A stretch of 64,000 nt of DNA. Origin: Paulinella micropora (taxonomy: Eukaryota; Cercozoa; Imbricatea; Euglyphida; Paulinellidae). Positions 19,965-28,954 of the stretch are shown piece by piece. Under the pieces are notes generated by a model. The model was not told the origin of the DNA, did no database searches, and saw nothing but the letters and a program-made list of their open reading frames with translations. Location of the stretch: positions 62,001 through 126,000 of the forward strand of contig WBZZ01006957.1 in assembly GCA_019918135.1 (NCBI GenBank). Direction: 5' to 3'. The number at the start of each line of letters is the position of its first letter. The first letter of the stretch is position 1. A program made the translations under genes and the position numbers.

Positions 19965-20399
19965 AGAGTGGAGTTAAGCCTGTACGTCCCGCAGATCTGC
20001 CATTTCTGTGTGCAGAGCAGCACGCAAGACTTTTTGAAGCGCGGGGTCCGCGGCCAGGGCCGCTTCCGCGCCACGACGAGGCTGTCTCCGTGCTGCCTTG
20101 GTACCCCCGAGTGCGACAGAGATGCCTGCAGGAGCCTAGGGGCGTCGGTGTGCAAGAAGGCCCCTACGCTCTGCCGTCTGTTGGCCAGCGAAGCTGAGGC
20201 CAGGCTTGCGTCTGCGGTGGTAGGCGTGTCGAGCGAGGCGGACAGTGGCAACCGCGCGGTGCTGGCCCTCGGGGCTTTCCAGAGACAGTTTCTACTGACG
20301 GCTCCTGTCCGACAACAAAGAGTGGCCGCCAGCCTCCTTCGCCCCAGGGGGCATGCCGGGGGGCATGCTGCCCCCCGAGCCCCCCTGCTCCCCTTGTAG
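19965..20399 (+). other. In-frame open continuation after the 18966-19964 gene
   Basis: This segment is in the same frame as the upstream gene. Its composition looks coding: a Cys-rich first half and an Ala/Leu/Arg helical second half. It has no ATG at its start. It could be a decayed C-terminal part, a read-through extension or an independent exon. Confidence 0.35.
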
Positions 20400-20400
20400 C
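20343..20400. repeat. P2-type palindromic element
   Basis: AGGGGGCATGCC then GGGGGGCATGCTGCCCCCC, followed by GAGCCCC and CTGCTCCCCTTGTAGCCC. It matches the left part of the composite element at 33735-33812 but ends in a degenerate P1 half. Confidence 0.7.
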
Positions 20401-20983
20401 CCACGAGAAAGTATTATTCCTTTTATTAAAAACTCGACCTTTGTCTTACTTCTTCTCCCTTTCTTTCTCTCTTGTATTGCCCGTTTTCGGACTCGTCTAT
20501 TCTCTGCAAACTTAGAGGCCTGCCGCCGACTATCGAAGCTGGAATTCCCGGAAAAACTTAAATACAAGGGACTTTCGGTTAGCGCCGTGTCTTTAGCACG
20601 CCTCCGCCAGCTCCGGCTGCCCGCCGGCCTTGTGCGCATAGACACCGACGAATGGGCCGCGGAGTGGAAGGGAACCCTCGCGCCCAGTCCAGCCGCCGGG
20701 ATCTGGTAGCACGTCGGGCACGGCGCTGCCGAACTTCAGGTTGATCATCGACGACTGCCCGGAGTTAAAGGAAATCTGCTTACAGCACCTGTTCGTGAAG
20801 GGCAGTGGCGGGCTAACGCAGCAGCTGGGCGAGATAGAGATAGCGATAACTGGCTGTCCCAAGCTCGAGAAGATCCAGCTGCCCGGCGGACTGAGTGCGC
20901 GCAGTGCCACCCTGTGCATTCTAGTCAGAGGTCTAAGAGCAGGCGGCGGAACAGATTCAGAAGACTCTATTACAGATTCTTAA
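20400..20983 (+). pseudogene. Broken partial copy of the LRR-like gene
   Basis: Coding-like stretches in more than one frame carry the same repeat texture as the intact gene at 21213: CPELKEICL and CPKLEKIQLPGG here, CPSLTDIVQP there. There is no convincing start, and I count about two breaks. It lies directly upstream of its intact relative, as expected for a tandem duplicate that decayed. An AATAAA signal follows at about 20984. Confidence 0.6.
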
Positions 20984-21089
20984 CTAATAAAAAAAAGTAC
21001 TCCTTTTTTCTTGGTCGCGCCTGATCTATAGCGCGGAAGGAGAGAGGGAAAAGGGGACAGGAAAGCGCTTCCTCACGCCCCCCCCCCCC

Positions 21090-21151
21090 CCACTTCCCCC
21101 TTGCGTTCTCTCTCTCTCTCTCCCCCTTTCCCCCCGCCACGGATATATAGT

Positions 21152-21195
<44 letters not shown>
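21090..21195. repeat. TC and AG dinucleotide runs around a TATA-like element
   Basis: CT-rich repeat (21108-21125), then GGATATATAGTATAAG (about 21141-21156), then an AG repeat (about 21157-21192), ending 20 bp before ATG 21213. The TATA-like word probably sets the start of the LRR-like gene. Confidence 0.75.
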
Positions 21196-21212
21196 TACGA
21201 CAGGCAGGGCGC

Positions 21213-22619
21213 ATGATCAACGGAGACGATCTTCTCTTGCTTGACGTGGCTCAGCGCTTTCGGGTGCTTTTTCCAGAGCATGCACGCTCCGTGCAGGAGA
21301 TTTTGAGTTCAGGCCAGGAGCTTGACGTTCTCGGACGAGAGGATGAGTGTGTCAAAAAGCTCAAGCGTTACATGGAACGCCCTCCCGCTGCTCAAGCTGC
21401 CACCGCTGGGGTTAAGTCGAGCCCAAACCCCCGCAGGGATTGGCTTATGTTGAAGAGCTTCGGGCGGGGCTATGGGGCCTATCAGTTCTTGCGTTCAAGA
21501 CCTGCTAGCCCCTACGCCGAAATCCTGAGGCTGGCACAAGGGTTCCTCGCAACAGAGTGCTCGACAGAAGAAGCAGAAGAGTGCCGAGATTTCGAGCGGC
21601 ATTGCATCCAAGAGCAAGGCAAGGCCGGCCAAGGCCAGTCAGCTAAGGGTGGGGCCGTGGCGGTTTCGGAGCAGGCGATCAGCACCTGGCTGAAAAAACC
21701 AGGTAAGGGCAGCTCTGTGGTCACGGCCTTTCTAATAGGTGCTCTTTCTTTGCTCGAAGCTGCCGGAGGGGCTGCCCTGCGCACAGACAGGGGCCGCGCC
21801 GCCCCTGCCAGCTCTCACCAGGCGCGGGCGGGGCTGCCTGCGCTGCCCTGTAGAGACTTGTGTTTTCACGGGGCTACCCTGAGGTTACCTCGGTTTAAAA
21901 ATATTGAATTTAATCAGCTCCCGACCAAGAAGCTTTCTTTCCGGAACACTAGCCTTGATCTGGAGGGAGAGAATCGACTGAAATTGAACCTCTGCTCGGT
22001 GCTTGAAGATTTTGTCTTCAAGCAGTCGACTCCGCGCAGTGGCACCGTGCCGATCCCCGCCGAGTTCGAAATCGAGTTTCAAGACTGCCACGTCTTGCGA
22101 AGCATTTATACTGCCAGTCACCAAAAAACAAATATTGAGGTGACGCTTGTCAACTCTGGCCAGCTCGGCACGGGGCTGGAGGTCCGTGCAAAGGAAAACC
22201 TGAAACTTTCGTTCGACAGCAACTCCGCGCTGGAGGCTAAAATCTCGCTTCAGAGAAAAATGAGCAAAAAGCTGGAGTTGCAATACCTCAACAGCGAGAA
22301 TTTGAGAACGCTAAGTCTTAGTTCCTTGACCCGAGGCCTAGATTGTTTGGTAGTCCGTGTCCAGAACTGCGAGAACTTCACAGAGATTAAGCTGTCGCCT
22401 AGGCCAGGCTCGAGCATGGCAACCGAGTTCAAGCTGGAAATTGACTCGTGTACGCGTGTACAGACGTTTACACTACCGGACGCTTTGCCGGGGGGTGCGA
22501 GCGTGACCTTTAACAATTGTCCTTCACTCACTGACATAGTGCAGCCAGCTGGGCGGCAAGCCGCTCAGCGGGTCAAAATTGAGGTTACCAATTGTCCAAG
22601 CTTTTCCGGCTTGCGCTAG
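21213..22619 (+). CDS. LRR-like protein, 468 aa
   Basis: Uninterrupted from ATG 21213. The first 200 residues are helical and charged. From about residue 225 there are irregular repeats of 25-35 residues with the pattern hydrophobic-x-hydrophobic-x-N/D-C/S followed by L..I (LKLNLCSVLEDF, VTLVNSGQL, LSLSSLTRGL, VRVQNCENFTEI, VTFNNCPSLTDI, IEVTNCPSFSGL). This is typical of leucine-rich or other right-handed repeat folds in which each turn ends in an Asn or Cys ladder. Such proteins bind other proteins. No signal peptide or membrane segment, so it is likely intracellular. It is preceded by its decayed sister at 20400-20983. Confidence 0.65.
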   Translation: MINGDDLLLLDVAQRFRVLFPEHARSVQEILSSGQELDVLGREDECVKKLKRYMERPPAAQAATAGVKSSPNPRRDWLMLKSFGRGYGAYQFLRSRPASPYAEILRLAQGFLATECSTEEAEECRDFERHCIQEQGKAGQGQSAKGGAVAVSEQAISTWLKKPGKGSSVVTAFLIGALSLLEAAGGAALRTDRGRAAPASSHQARAGLPALPCRDLCFHGATLRLPRFKNIEFNQLPTKKLSFRNTSLDLEGENRLKLNLCSVLEDFVFKQSTPRSGTVPIPAEFEIEFQDCHVLRSIYTASHQKTNIEVTLVNSGQLGTGLEVRAKENLKLSFDSNSALEAKISLQRKMSKKLELQYLNSENLRTLSLSSLTRGLDCLVVRVQNCENFTEIKLSPRPGSSMATEFKLEIDSCTRVQTFTLPDALPGGASVTFNNCPSLTDIVQPAGRQAAQRVKIEVTNCPSFSGLR

Positions 22620-22708
22620 CGCACGCTTTTTAATAATGATTTAGCACTCTAAGTGCAAAAGTACGCGCCACATGGACCATTAGAAGTCTTTGACTGTGGT
22701 GGTGGTGG

Positions 22709-23474
22709 TCACCTACGCTTCCGACTTGACGTACTTCCAAATCTCGCTTCTTGCAAGGCCTCGTCGAGCCTCGTTAAGAACCCATTTAGTTTATCTTCGA
22801 TGCTGGTCATTCTCTTGTCCTGTGCGGAATTTATCTTGTCGAGCTTTGTTTGAAATGGAGAGGCCTGCGCATCCAACGCCTCATTAAACTCCGCCCGCAT
22901 TTTGGCCTCCAGCTCGTGAAAGACCCTCTCCTCGAGCACGACGTCCCCGGCTTCTTCCTTTGTAAGCTCGTCGTGCAAAGCGACCTTTATGCCTTGCTGG
23001 CTTACTGCGCGTTTCCCTCTTGCGCCAGGCCTCAAAAAAACAGCACCCAGGGTGTCGCCGGTGTCCTTGCTGCCTGGGTGGTAATATGTTAGGGATGGTT
23101 GTAGATAGGAAGGGAAAGACAACAAGCAACTGCCTTTGGTAGCGAGTTCTTTCAGGGATTGATGGAATGACCGAAGGCTCGAGCTTTCTCTGTTCTTTGC
23201 AAACGCGAGCAACAGATGCGGATCATGATCGCGGTAAGGGTACTTGATTGTGTCATATCCGAGAAACCGGACTCGAAACGCAATTTCCAGCAGGGCGCGG
23301 GTAATTTCATCAGACTTGATTTCTACTGGAGTAAATTCGTCCTCGTCGTAAGAAAAGCGTTTTTGGCTCTTTCTTTTGTTTTGCTACTACTAGAGCCTTC
23401 TTGAAAGCCCCGACTGGGAGGGGCTGGAGCTTCACAAAAACCTTCCCGTCAGAAACCTCCTCGTCGTCTGCCAT
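22709..23474 (-). pseudogene. Coiled-coil protein gene, about 250 aa, one apparent break
   Basis: The start is best placed at ATG 23474 (acidic MADDEEVSD). The C-terminal 100 residues are a strongly charged heptad-like coiled coil (FHELEAKMRAEF, LDKINSAQDKRM, LNGFLTRLDEAL), ending in a basic SRKRR tail. Coding composition is continuous over the whole span but needs about one change of frame, which may be a short intron, a consensus error or decay. Family unknown. A TATA run (23498-23511) lies 25-35 bp upstream of the start. Confidence 0.45.
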
Positions 23475-23497
23475 GACTTTGTCTTTTTTCTCTTTAT

Positions 23498-23511
23498 ATA
23501 TATATACAGCC
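23498..23511 (-). promoter_or_regulatory. TATA-like element
   Basis: TATATATATATAC-type run about 25 bp before ATG 23474 on the - strand, in an otherwise GC-rich setting. Confidence 0.5.
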
Positions 23512-23553
23512 AAGATACCTTCAGCTAAACACAGATCCAAATCTCTAGCGTGA

Positions 23554-24791
23554 TTAATCGAGACCGACCTCCCCCCCTCCCCCCTCCCCCGCGCCGCTGT
23601 CTCCACAGACGCCGGGGGTCGCGCCCGACGACGACGTCGTCGTAGGTGGGGGCAAGCTCGTACACAAGGCAAAGAGCTGTGCCGTCCCATTGTCCGTGCA
23701 CTTCCTCGCGTCGACTTCCTCCAGCTCCTTCCAGCAGGCCAGGGCGTCGACCACGAGCGCTACTCTGACGGAGCTTTCCTCCTGCAACCAGGCCCTCAGC
23801 AAGGCCTTGCAAGGTTCGGCCCTTTCCGTCGGCCGGCAGGCGCGCGCGTCGTCGTCGCCCGCCAAGCGCACTGCCTCTTCTTGTTCTGCCGTACTGCGGC
23901 ACGCCTGTAGCGGCGTGGCCCCAAACAACGAGACCTCGCGGTGGGCGTAGGACTTGCCCCCTTGGCGCCATTTGCCGGGCAAGGCGCCCTTGACTAGTAC
24001 CGAGCGTCCGTCCACTCGAAAGCGCAGTGCACGGGTATACTCCCGGCAAAAACATACGCCATTGATAACAGTGGAGGGCGGCAGCACACACAAGCGCTCC
24101 GCCCCTCGAAAAAGTCGGGCCGCCCCGCTTGGTCCGCCCGTGCGACGCTGGCGGGAAGCTCTTGCAAACGCTCCGAGGCCTTGGCCTCCAGGCACGTGAG
24201 CTTGCTCATTGTCCACAACGCGTCGCTGGCGAGCCGCACAAGCGTCAGCCCACGCAACAGCGGCTCTGCCCCGTCGAAATACAAGGCCGCCGCCGATGCG
24301 ATCACGGGCATGAACAGCCTGCCCGTTTTCTGGTTGCGCAACAATTTCAGTCTGCCCGAGAAGTAGTAGGACAGCGCGCTCGAGTCTGCTGCAACTGGCA
24401 GCTCGCTGGCGACGGAGCGATAACAGCGCACATGTCTGTCGGCCACACCTATGCCAGGTAGCACAGGGAACACTGCCAGCTTCTTGCGCTCTGTCTCGTC
24501 GTCGCCCTGCAACAAAAAGGCCTCGCGGTCCTTGGTTTTGGGCGCTTTGGTGACAGGGCACAGAAACACGGAACAGGCCGGCAGAGAGGTTCGGCACAGC
24601 TTAACCAACTGCTCGGGCGCGTAGTCCCCGGCCTCGGCCCACAGCCGGGCAATTTGGTACAGTATCCGCAGCCAGCGCTGGCGTAACACCATGTTCGCGC
24701 CGGCGTCAATCAACTGGTTCTGCAACTGCATCGCGGGTACCAGGGCCGCGGTCAGAGCGCGAATCTGCGTTACGAAGGGGGCCGACGCCAT
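23554..24791 (-). pseudogene. Unrecognised about 410-aa gene, one apparent break
   Basis: Starts at ATG 24791, only 21 bp after the stop of the next upstream gene on the same strand. The first 240 residues are helical and rich in Ala, Leu, Arg and Gln. The coding composition then carries on in an overlapping frame to a Gly/Glu-rich C-terminus at 23554. It shows about one break. Features visible include a Cys pair region (SACVCCRPP) and a mixed beta-type segment. I recognise no family. The close spacing to the 24813-25670 gene suggests co-transcription or at least a compact tandem pair. Confidence 0.45.
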
Positions 24792-24812
24792 GGCGCAAAC
24801 CGCGCCCGCCGC

Positions 24813-25670
24813 TTACAAACACGCGGAGGCTACGTACAGGCTTGCGTAGAGCCCCGCGGAACGCTTGAGCAGTTTCCGCAGCTCCTCTGATACCTCCACG
24901 CGCGGTTCCCACTCCAGCAGGTCCCTGAATTCCTTGATGCGCGCCTTCAGCGCTGCCAAGCTCTTGGCCGTTAAGAACATCTCGATCGTTTCGGCAAAGG
25001 CGCCCAGCTGCTCCCTGGAGCCCGCGACGCGGAAGGTCTGGGTCTCTACGATCTTGCGCCTCTTGGCGGACCCCGCCGCGCCCCCTCGTCTTGCACGGGC
25101 GGGGAGCGCCGCGGGGGCGGAGGGCGCCCGTGCGATACTGTGCGCCAGCCCCTCCGCCGCCCGGACGACGCGCGAGAAGGGGTGCAGGTGAGCGACGAGG
25201 CCGAGCGCTATGGGGTCACTTCTGGCCAACTCCTCGTCGGGGACCATGGTATAAGACAGCTGCAGGCCCATACTCAAGAGCCCGTCCAGGTGGCTGAAGC
25301 GCTCGGTCGCGCTAGCCAGCGCTGTCATCAGCAGGGCCAGGTCATCTAGCAGCGCACACACCCCCCAGCACCCCCTGACGACTGACACCTCGTATGTTTC
25401 CAGCCTGGACGCTAAAGCGCGCAGCCTGGTGACCGTCGAGTCGGAGGCGGCGCCTTGTTCCGAGTCCTGCCCGCGGCACCAGTGCAAAAAATCCTCCCTG
25501 TCGAACAGGCTTCTAAGCAGCGGCGCGGTCTGTCTAGCCCACGGCCTGGCCCCCAGGGTGTCGTCGTCGTCCCGGCGGATTTCTTGCTCGAGGCTGCCTA
25601 GGTCCAAGCCCAGCTCTGGCAAGGGCTCGTCGTCTGCGCCCGGCCCTTCCGCGACAAACTCGATGGGCAT
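24813..25670 (-). CDS. Unrecognised 285-aa protein with acidic start and basic centre
   Basis: The frame is open further upstream, but the first credible start is ATG 25670 (MPIEFVAEG), because what lies before it is a CA repeat and a poly-G tract. The N-terminal 40 residues are acidic. Residues 45-180 are helical. A basic cluster, SAKRRKI (about 200), looks like a nuclear localisation signal, and the C-terminal 80 residues are helical with Leu/Lys spacing. No family recognised. It is followed 21 bp later by the 24791 gene. Confidence 0.6.
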   Translation of the reverse strand: MPIEFVAEGPGADDEPLPELGLDLGSLEQEIRRDDDDTLGARPWARQTAPLLRSLFDREDFLHWCRGQDSEQGAASDSTVTRLRALASRLETYEVSVVRGCWGVCALLDDLALLMTALASATERFSHLDGLLSMGLQLSYTMVPDEELARSDPIALGLVAHLHPFSRVVRAAEGLAHSIARAPSAPAALPARARRGGAAGSAKRRKIVETQTFRVAGSREQLGAFAETIEMFLTAKSLAALKARIKEFRDLLEWEPRVEVSEELRKLLKRSAGLYASLYVASACL

Positions 25671-25864
25671 TTTTACTCCCCTGTGCTTTTTACACCACAC
25701 ACACACACACACAGACACAAAATGCAAACAGGGGGGGGGGGAGGAGGGATGGGGGGGAGGGATGAAGAGGAGGGGGTGGGGGGGGGGTGCTCGCCGGAGA
25801 GGTAAGTAGAGAAAAAGACAGGGGGGGGTGCCCCCCATTTGGTTTGTGTAAATTCTTCTCTGAG

Positions 25865-26391
25865 ATGTCTGCGCAAGAACAGGTTTCTCTAGCGTCAGCA
25901 TCGGATTCGGTAGGATGCCAAGGCGAGGAGGAGCTGATCTCGTTTATTTCGGGACTCTTGCTGGCGAAGACGCGGGCCTCGCTGCCCATCTGCAGGCAGG
26001 ACGGCTGCTGCGCACAAGCACTGTACGACAATCTCTATTGCGTGATCCACGAGCCTGGCTGGTTGGAAAAAGCCTAGAGCAGCCCTTCACTCTCCACGCC
26101 AGCCAGGGCGCGGGAAGGCCCCGTGCTCGAAAATATTATTACAAAAAAAGATCCAAGGCAAAAAAACCTCCCAGCTGGCTGATAATGCAAGTCAAACCCC
26201 GCCATACTCGTGTTGCTGTTGTGTGTTGGTGTGGTGGCCAAGTTCGGGCTTGACCTAGCTTGCCCCGGTGATTGCAGGGTGGACCTGAAGACAGCAGTGG
26301 GATGTCCCTAGCGGGTTTGGATCGGGCCATTGAAGAGGGCTTGACGGTGCGGGAGGTGCTGTGGTCATGCTGGTGCTGCAACTACTTTTAA
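25865..26391 (+). pseudogene. Small Cys-containing gene, possibly spliced and interrupted
   Basis: ATG 25865 opens a 70-residue frame with an acidic first half and a Cys/His cluster (PICRQDGCCAQ ... LYCVIHEPGW) that could bind zinc. Coding-like composition continues in another frame with a basic KYYYKKRSKAKK stretch, and then, past a possible 88-bp GT-AG intron (about 26190-26277, acceptor GATTGCAG), to a stop at 26391 after a Cys/Trp-rich end (SCWCCNYF). It appears interrupted about once. Family unknown. Confidence 0.35.
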
Positions 26392-26765
26392 TGTCCTGAG
26401 CCGGCCCGCGCCGGCGTGGGCCGGCGCAGTCTCTTATTAATTAATTTTATTTCTTTTTAAAAACGTCCGTTTCTTGGTATCCCAACTTGTTGGCGCGGGG
26501 AGGGGGGGGGGGGGTGGAAAGGGTGCGACAGCGGAGGGAGGAGGGTGGGGAGAGGGCGCGGGGGGAGGAGGGGCGGGAGGGGGGGGGGACAGAAGAGAAA
26601 GAAAAGAGCTTTTGTGAGCGAGCTGTTCCCCTTTCCACTTATCCCCATGCATGTCTAGTATAGTAACTATAGTAGTAATATCCCGTGGGTACCAACGGAG
26701 CGCCGACCCTTGCTAAGAAGCCGGCAAGGAGATAGAGAGAGCGACGGAGTGTCGATCTGGACTAG
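26392..26765. promoter_or_regulatory. Intergenic region: palindrome, A/T signal, poly-G and TATA-like promoter
   Basis: It holds a GCCGGCCC-armed imperfect palindrome (26399-26424), TTAATTAATTTTATTT (26434-26450), poly-G-rich tracts (26500-26590), and the element ACTATAGTAGTAATATC (26666-26682), about 85-100 bp before ATG 26766. The last resembles the ATATAGTAATATCT element before the surface-protein genes. Confidence 0.5.
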
Positions 26766-27911
26766 ATGAGCCAAAAAGCAGCGCCCAGATTTCTTGACGA
26801 AGAAGGGATTGAGACATGGCCCTTGCAGCTGGATGAGGCATTGGAAGAAAAACAGAAAACGTGGCTGCTATGGCTGAGACAGTTTCTGTCGAGTGTCTAT
26901 CCCGAGGTTAAACTGACTTGGGAGGGTCAATGTTTCACCGATATCCGATTTTCAAATAAGAGCACAAATCAGCCTGTTCTTTTGCAGGAGAGCGCTTTCA
27001 TATCAGCCAAGCCAGTTGATGAAGATGGAGCGTCAACTGCCACGACTCGCGTGTTACTTTGTCCCAAACAATGGTCGATGCCCGAGAGTAAATGGGGGGG
27101 GATCTTGACGGCCGTGCAGGTGCTGCTTCTAAACATAAGGAAAAAGCTGTACCGCCTTAACAGCGAAAAGACGCTTGTAATGGCACATCTGGAGCCTGCT
27201 TGGGACTCTGTGGTGGGGACGTTTGAGAATAAGCTGGGCTTTCAACACAGACCTGCAAGATATGTTGTGGACGTACGCTGTTTGCCCGAGCTGCAATACA
27301 GTCTTTGGCCGCAGGAACTATTGGGGTTTCTTGCTGCGTGGCCAGAGTGTGAAGCAATAATACGCGCCAAAATACTCACAAAACCCAAAGAGCGAGAAGA
27401 GCTTGGCGAACCGAGTGATGCTATCCTAAAACAAGTGGCGAAATGGTGCCAGAATGTAGCTACGCACGTAAAGCCACCGACTGACAAAGAAACGCCAATT
27501 CTACGGAACATAAAAGCTAAGAAACACTGGGCAGGGAATAGAGAGCTGCTCAGAAAATTCGAAGGCACCTTAGGCAAGATAAATCAGCTCCTGTGTATAG
27601 CAGTTAATGAAAGCAAGGGACGGCGCGAGGCTGTCATTGCAGCGCTCAGCGGGTTCGGCTCTGAGGACGACGGTAAGGGTTGGTTAACCGAGGAGTACCC
27701 GGAATGGATCCCCGGAGCCTTGTATCAGGCAACTCATGCGCACATACTCGACGAAGAACTTGTGTGCAAGGCCAAGCAGATGCTAATGGAAAATATGTCC
27801 GCTGAACAGCAGAAAGGAATCGACTGGTTGCTGCAGGAATACGACAGTATCTGCACAGAGGCTAGAATCTGTCCCAAATGTGGCAAGCTGATTCGTGAGC
27901 GACAAGTCTAA
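26766..27911 (+). CDS. Unrecognised 381-aa protein ending in a CPKCGK zinc knuckle
   Basis: Complete frame from ATG 26766 to a stop at 27911 with no break. It is a mixed alpha/beta protein with many Trp (TWPLQL, KTWLLWLRQF, KQWSMPESKWGG) and a very polar middle. The C-terminus has ICPKCGKLIRERQ, half of a zinc ribbon. No matching Cys pair is visible nearby, so it may pair in a dimer. GC content is lower than in neighbouring genes, as in the 31269-32363 and 49160-49645 genes, which sets these three apart. Family and function unknown. Confidence 0.7.
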   Translation: MSQKAAPRFLDEEGIETWPLQLDEALEEKQKTWLLWLRQFLSSVYPEVKLTWEGQCFTDIRFSNKSTNQPVLLQESAFISAKPVDEDGASTATTRVLLCPKQWSMPESKWGGILTAVQVLLLNIRKKLYRLNSEKTLVMAHLEPAWDSVVGTFENKLGFQHRPARYVVDVRCLPELQYSLWPQELLGFLAAWPECEAIIRAKILTKPKEREELGEPSDAILKQVAKWCQNVATHVKPPTDKETPILRNIKAKKHWAGNRELLRKFEGTLGKINQLLCIAVNESKGRREAVIAALSGFGSEDDGKGWLTEEYPEWIPGALYQATHAHILDEELVCKAKQMLMENMSAEQQKGIDWLLQEYDSICTEARICPKCGKLIRERQV

Positions 27912-28334
27912 CTATTAAAACCCGGTTTGTGTGTTCTTGGCGTGGTGGTCATCTTGCCACTCTGCAATTAATTCTTCTAAATATGTTTCGTTAGCATAAT
28001 CCGTCGCTTGTTCAGCTCTAAGAAAGATGCCGGCTGTGACAACCGGGTTCGTGCGCGAACAACCTAACTAGCCAGCCCGCTGATGATGACGCTGGCCGGG
28101 TGGGGGGGGGGGGGGGCGCCCCCCCCCTCTCGCGTCCAAAACAACTGTGGAAGGGGGGAGAGGGGGGCGCCCCCCCCCCCCCCCTTTCTAAGCACACTAG
28201 TGCAGGTTGTCTGCGGGTGTGTTGCAGGTTGCTATGGCATAAATGTCGTCGCCGAGGGAAAGGGGTGGGGAGAGGGGGAAAACACACACTAACCCTAACT
28301 TCAATATATATCTTTGGCTGTAGGTCGTGCCAAC
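27912..28334. repeat. Intergenic G-run/C-run hairpins next to a P1 half-site
   Basis: GCCAGCCCGCTGATGATGACGC is followed by two G-run/C-run hairpins (about 28100-28127 and 28154-28185) and an AATATATATCTT TATA-like word (28303-28314) before ATG 28335. No gene is seen. Confidence 0.65.
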
Positions 28335-28947
28335 ATGTTCAGACGAAGCTCTGCTCGTGCGCAACGAGCGCTGAAGCGCGCCAGGCTTACCGACGCGGAC
28401 TGCCCGCGCTGGCGCGGGCTGCGGGAGGAGCAAGGGGGTTTCGGGGGGCGGGATGCTTTTTGTGCCCTCCTAGAGGAGTGGGAGAAGTGTTACGAAAGCC
28501 TGGAGCGAGTGGAGGAGGTATACGAGACAGCTGCAAGCATTCTTGAGTATTTTGGGGCAGGATGATAAGGTGGCCAGGTCCGCTTGTTTACGTGTCGCCC
28601 CTTGCGACATGCACTCCGCTCCGCAGGCTAGGGCGCCTCCGTCAAGGATGAAGAGAGAAATCAAATCTCTGCGGCAAACTCTCTGGCTTCTAGCAGACGA
28701 CCTGCGCTTCATGCGCGAGCTTTGTGTTCCCTTAGCGATCTCCCACCTCAACAGACTGGAGGCCGGAAGGCTGCGGCCGCATTATCTCCCTAACAGCTCC
28801 GAGGCCAAGCCCACCCCGCCTTTTTACGAAGCAGATGACGCCGAGGGCCTGCTGTGCGGGCGGGATGAAGACATTCATAGAAGAATTCGATTGCTGGTAG
28901 ATTGCATCAAGGACTGTACATCGGCGGCCGTCCGTCCCCCCATGTGA
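28335..28947 (+). pseudogene. Small helical gene, about 200 aa, one apparent break
   Basis: ATG 28335 opens a 76-residue frame with a very basic start (FRRSSARAQRALKRAR) and a Glu-rich helix (ALLEEWEKCYESLERVEEVYETA). Coding-like composition continues in another frame to 28947 with a second helical domain (IKSLRQTLWLLADDLRFMREL) and four Cys. About one break. A P1-like palindrome, TGCCCGCGCTGGCGCGGGCTG (28401-28421), lies inside the first frame and is translated as PRWRGLR. Confidence 0.4.
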
Positions 28948-28954
28948 GTTGTAA

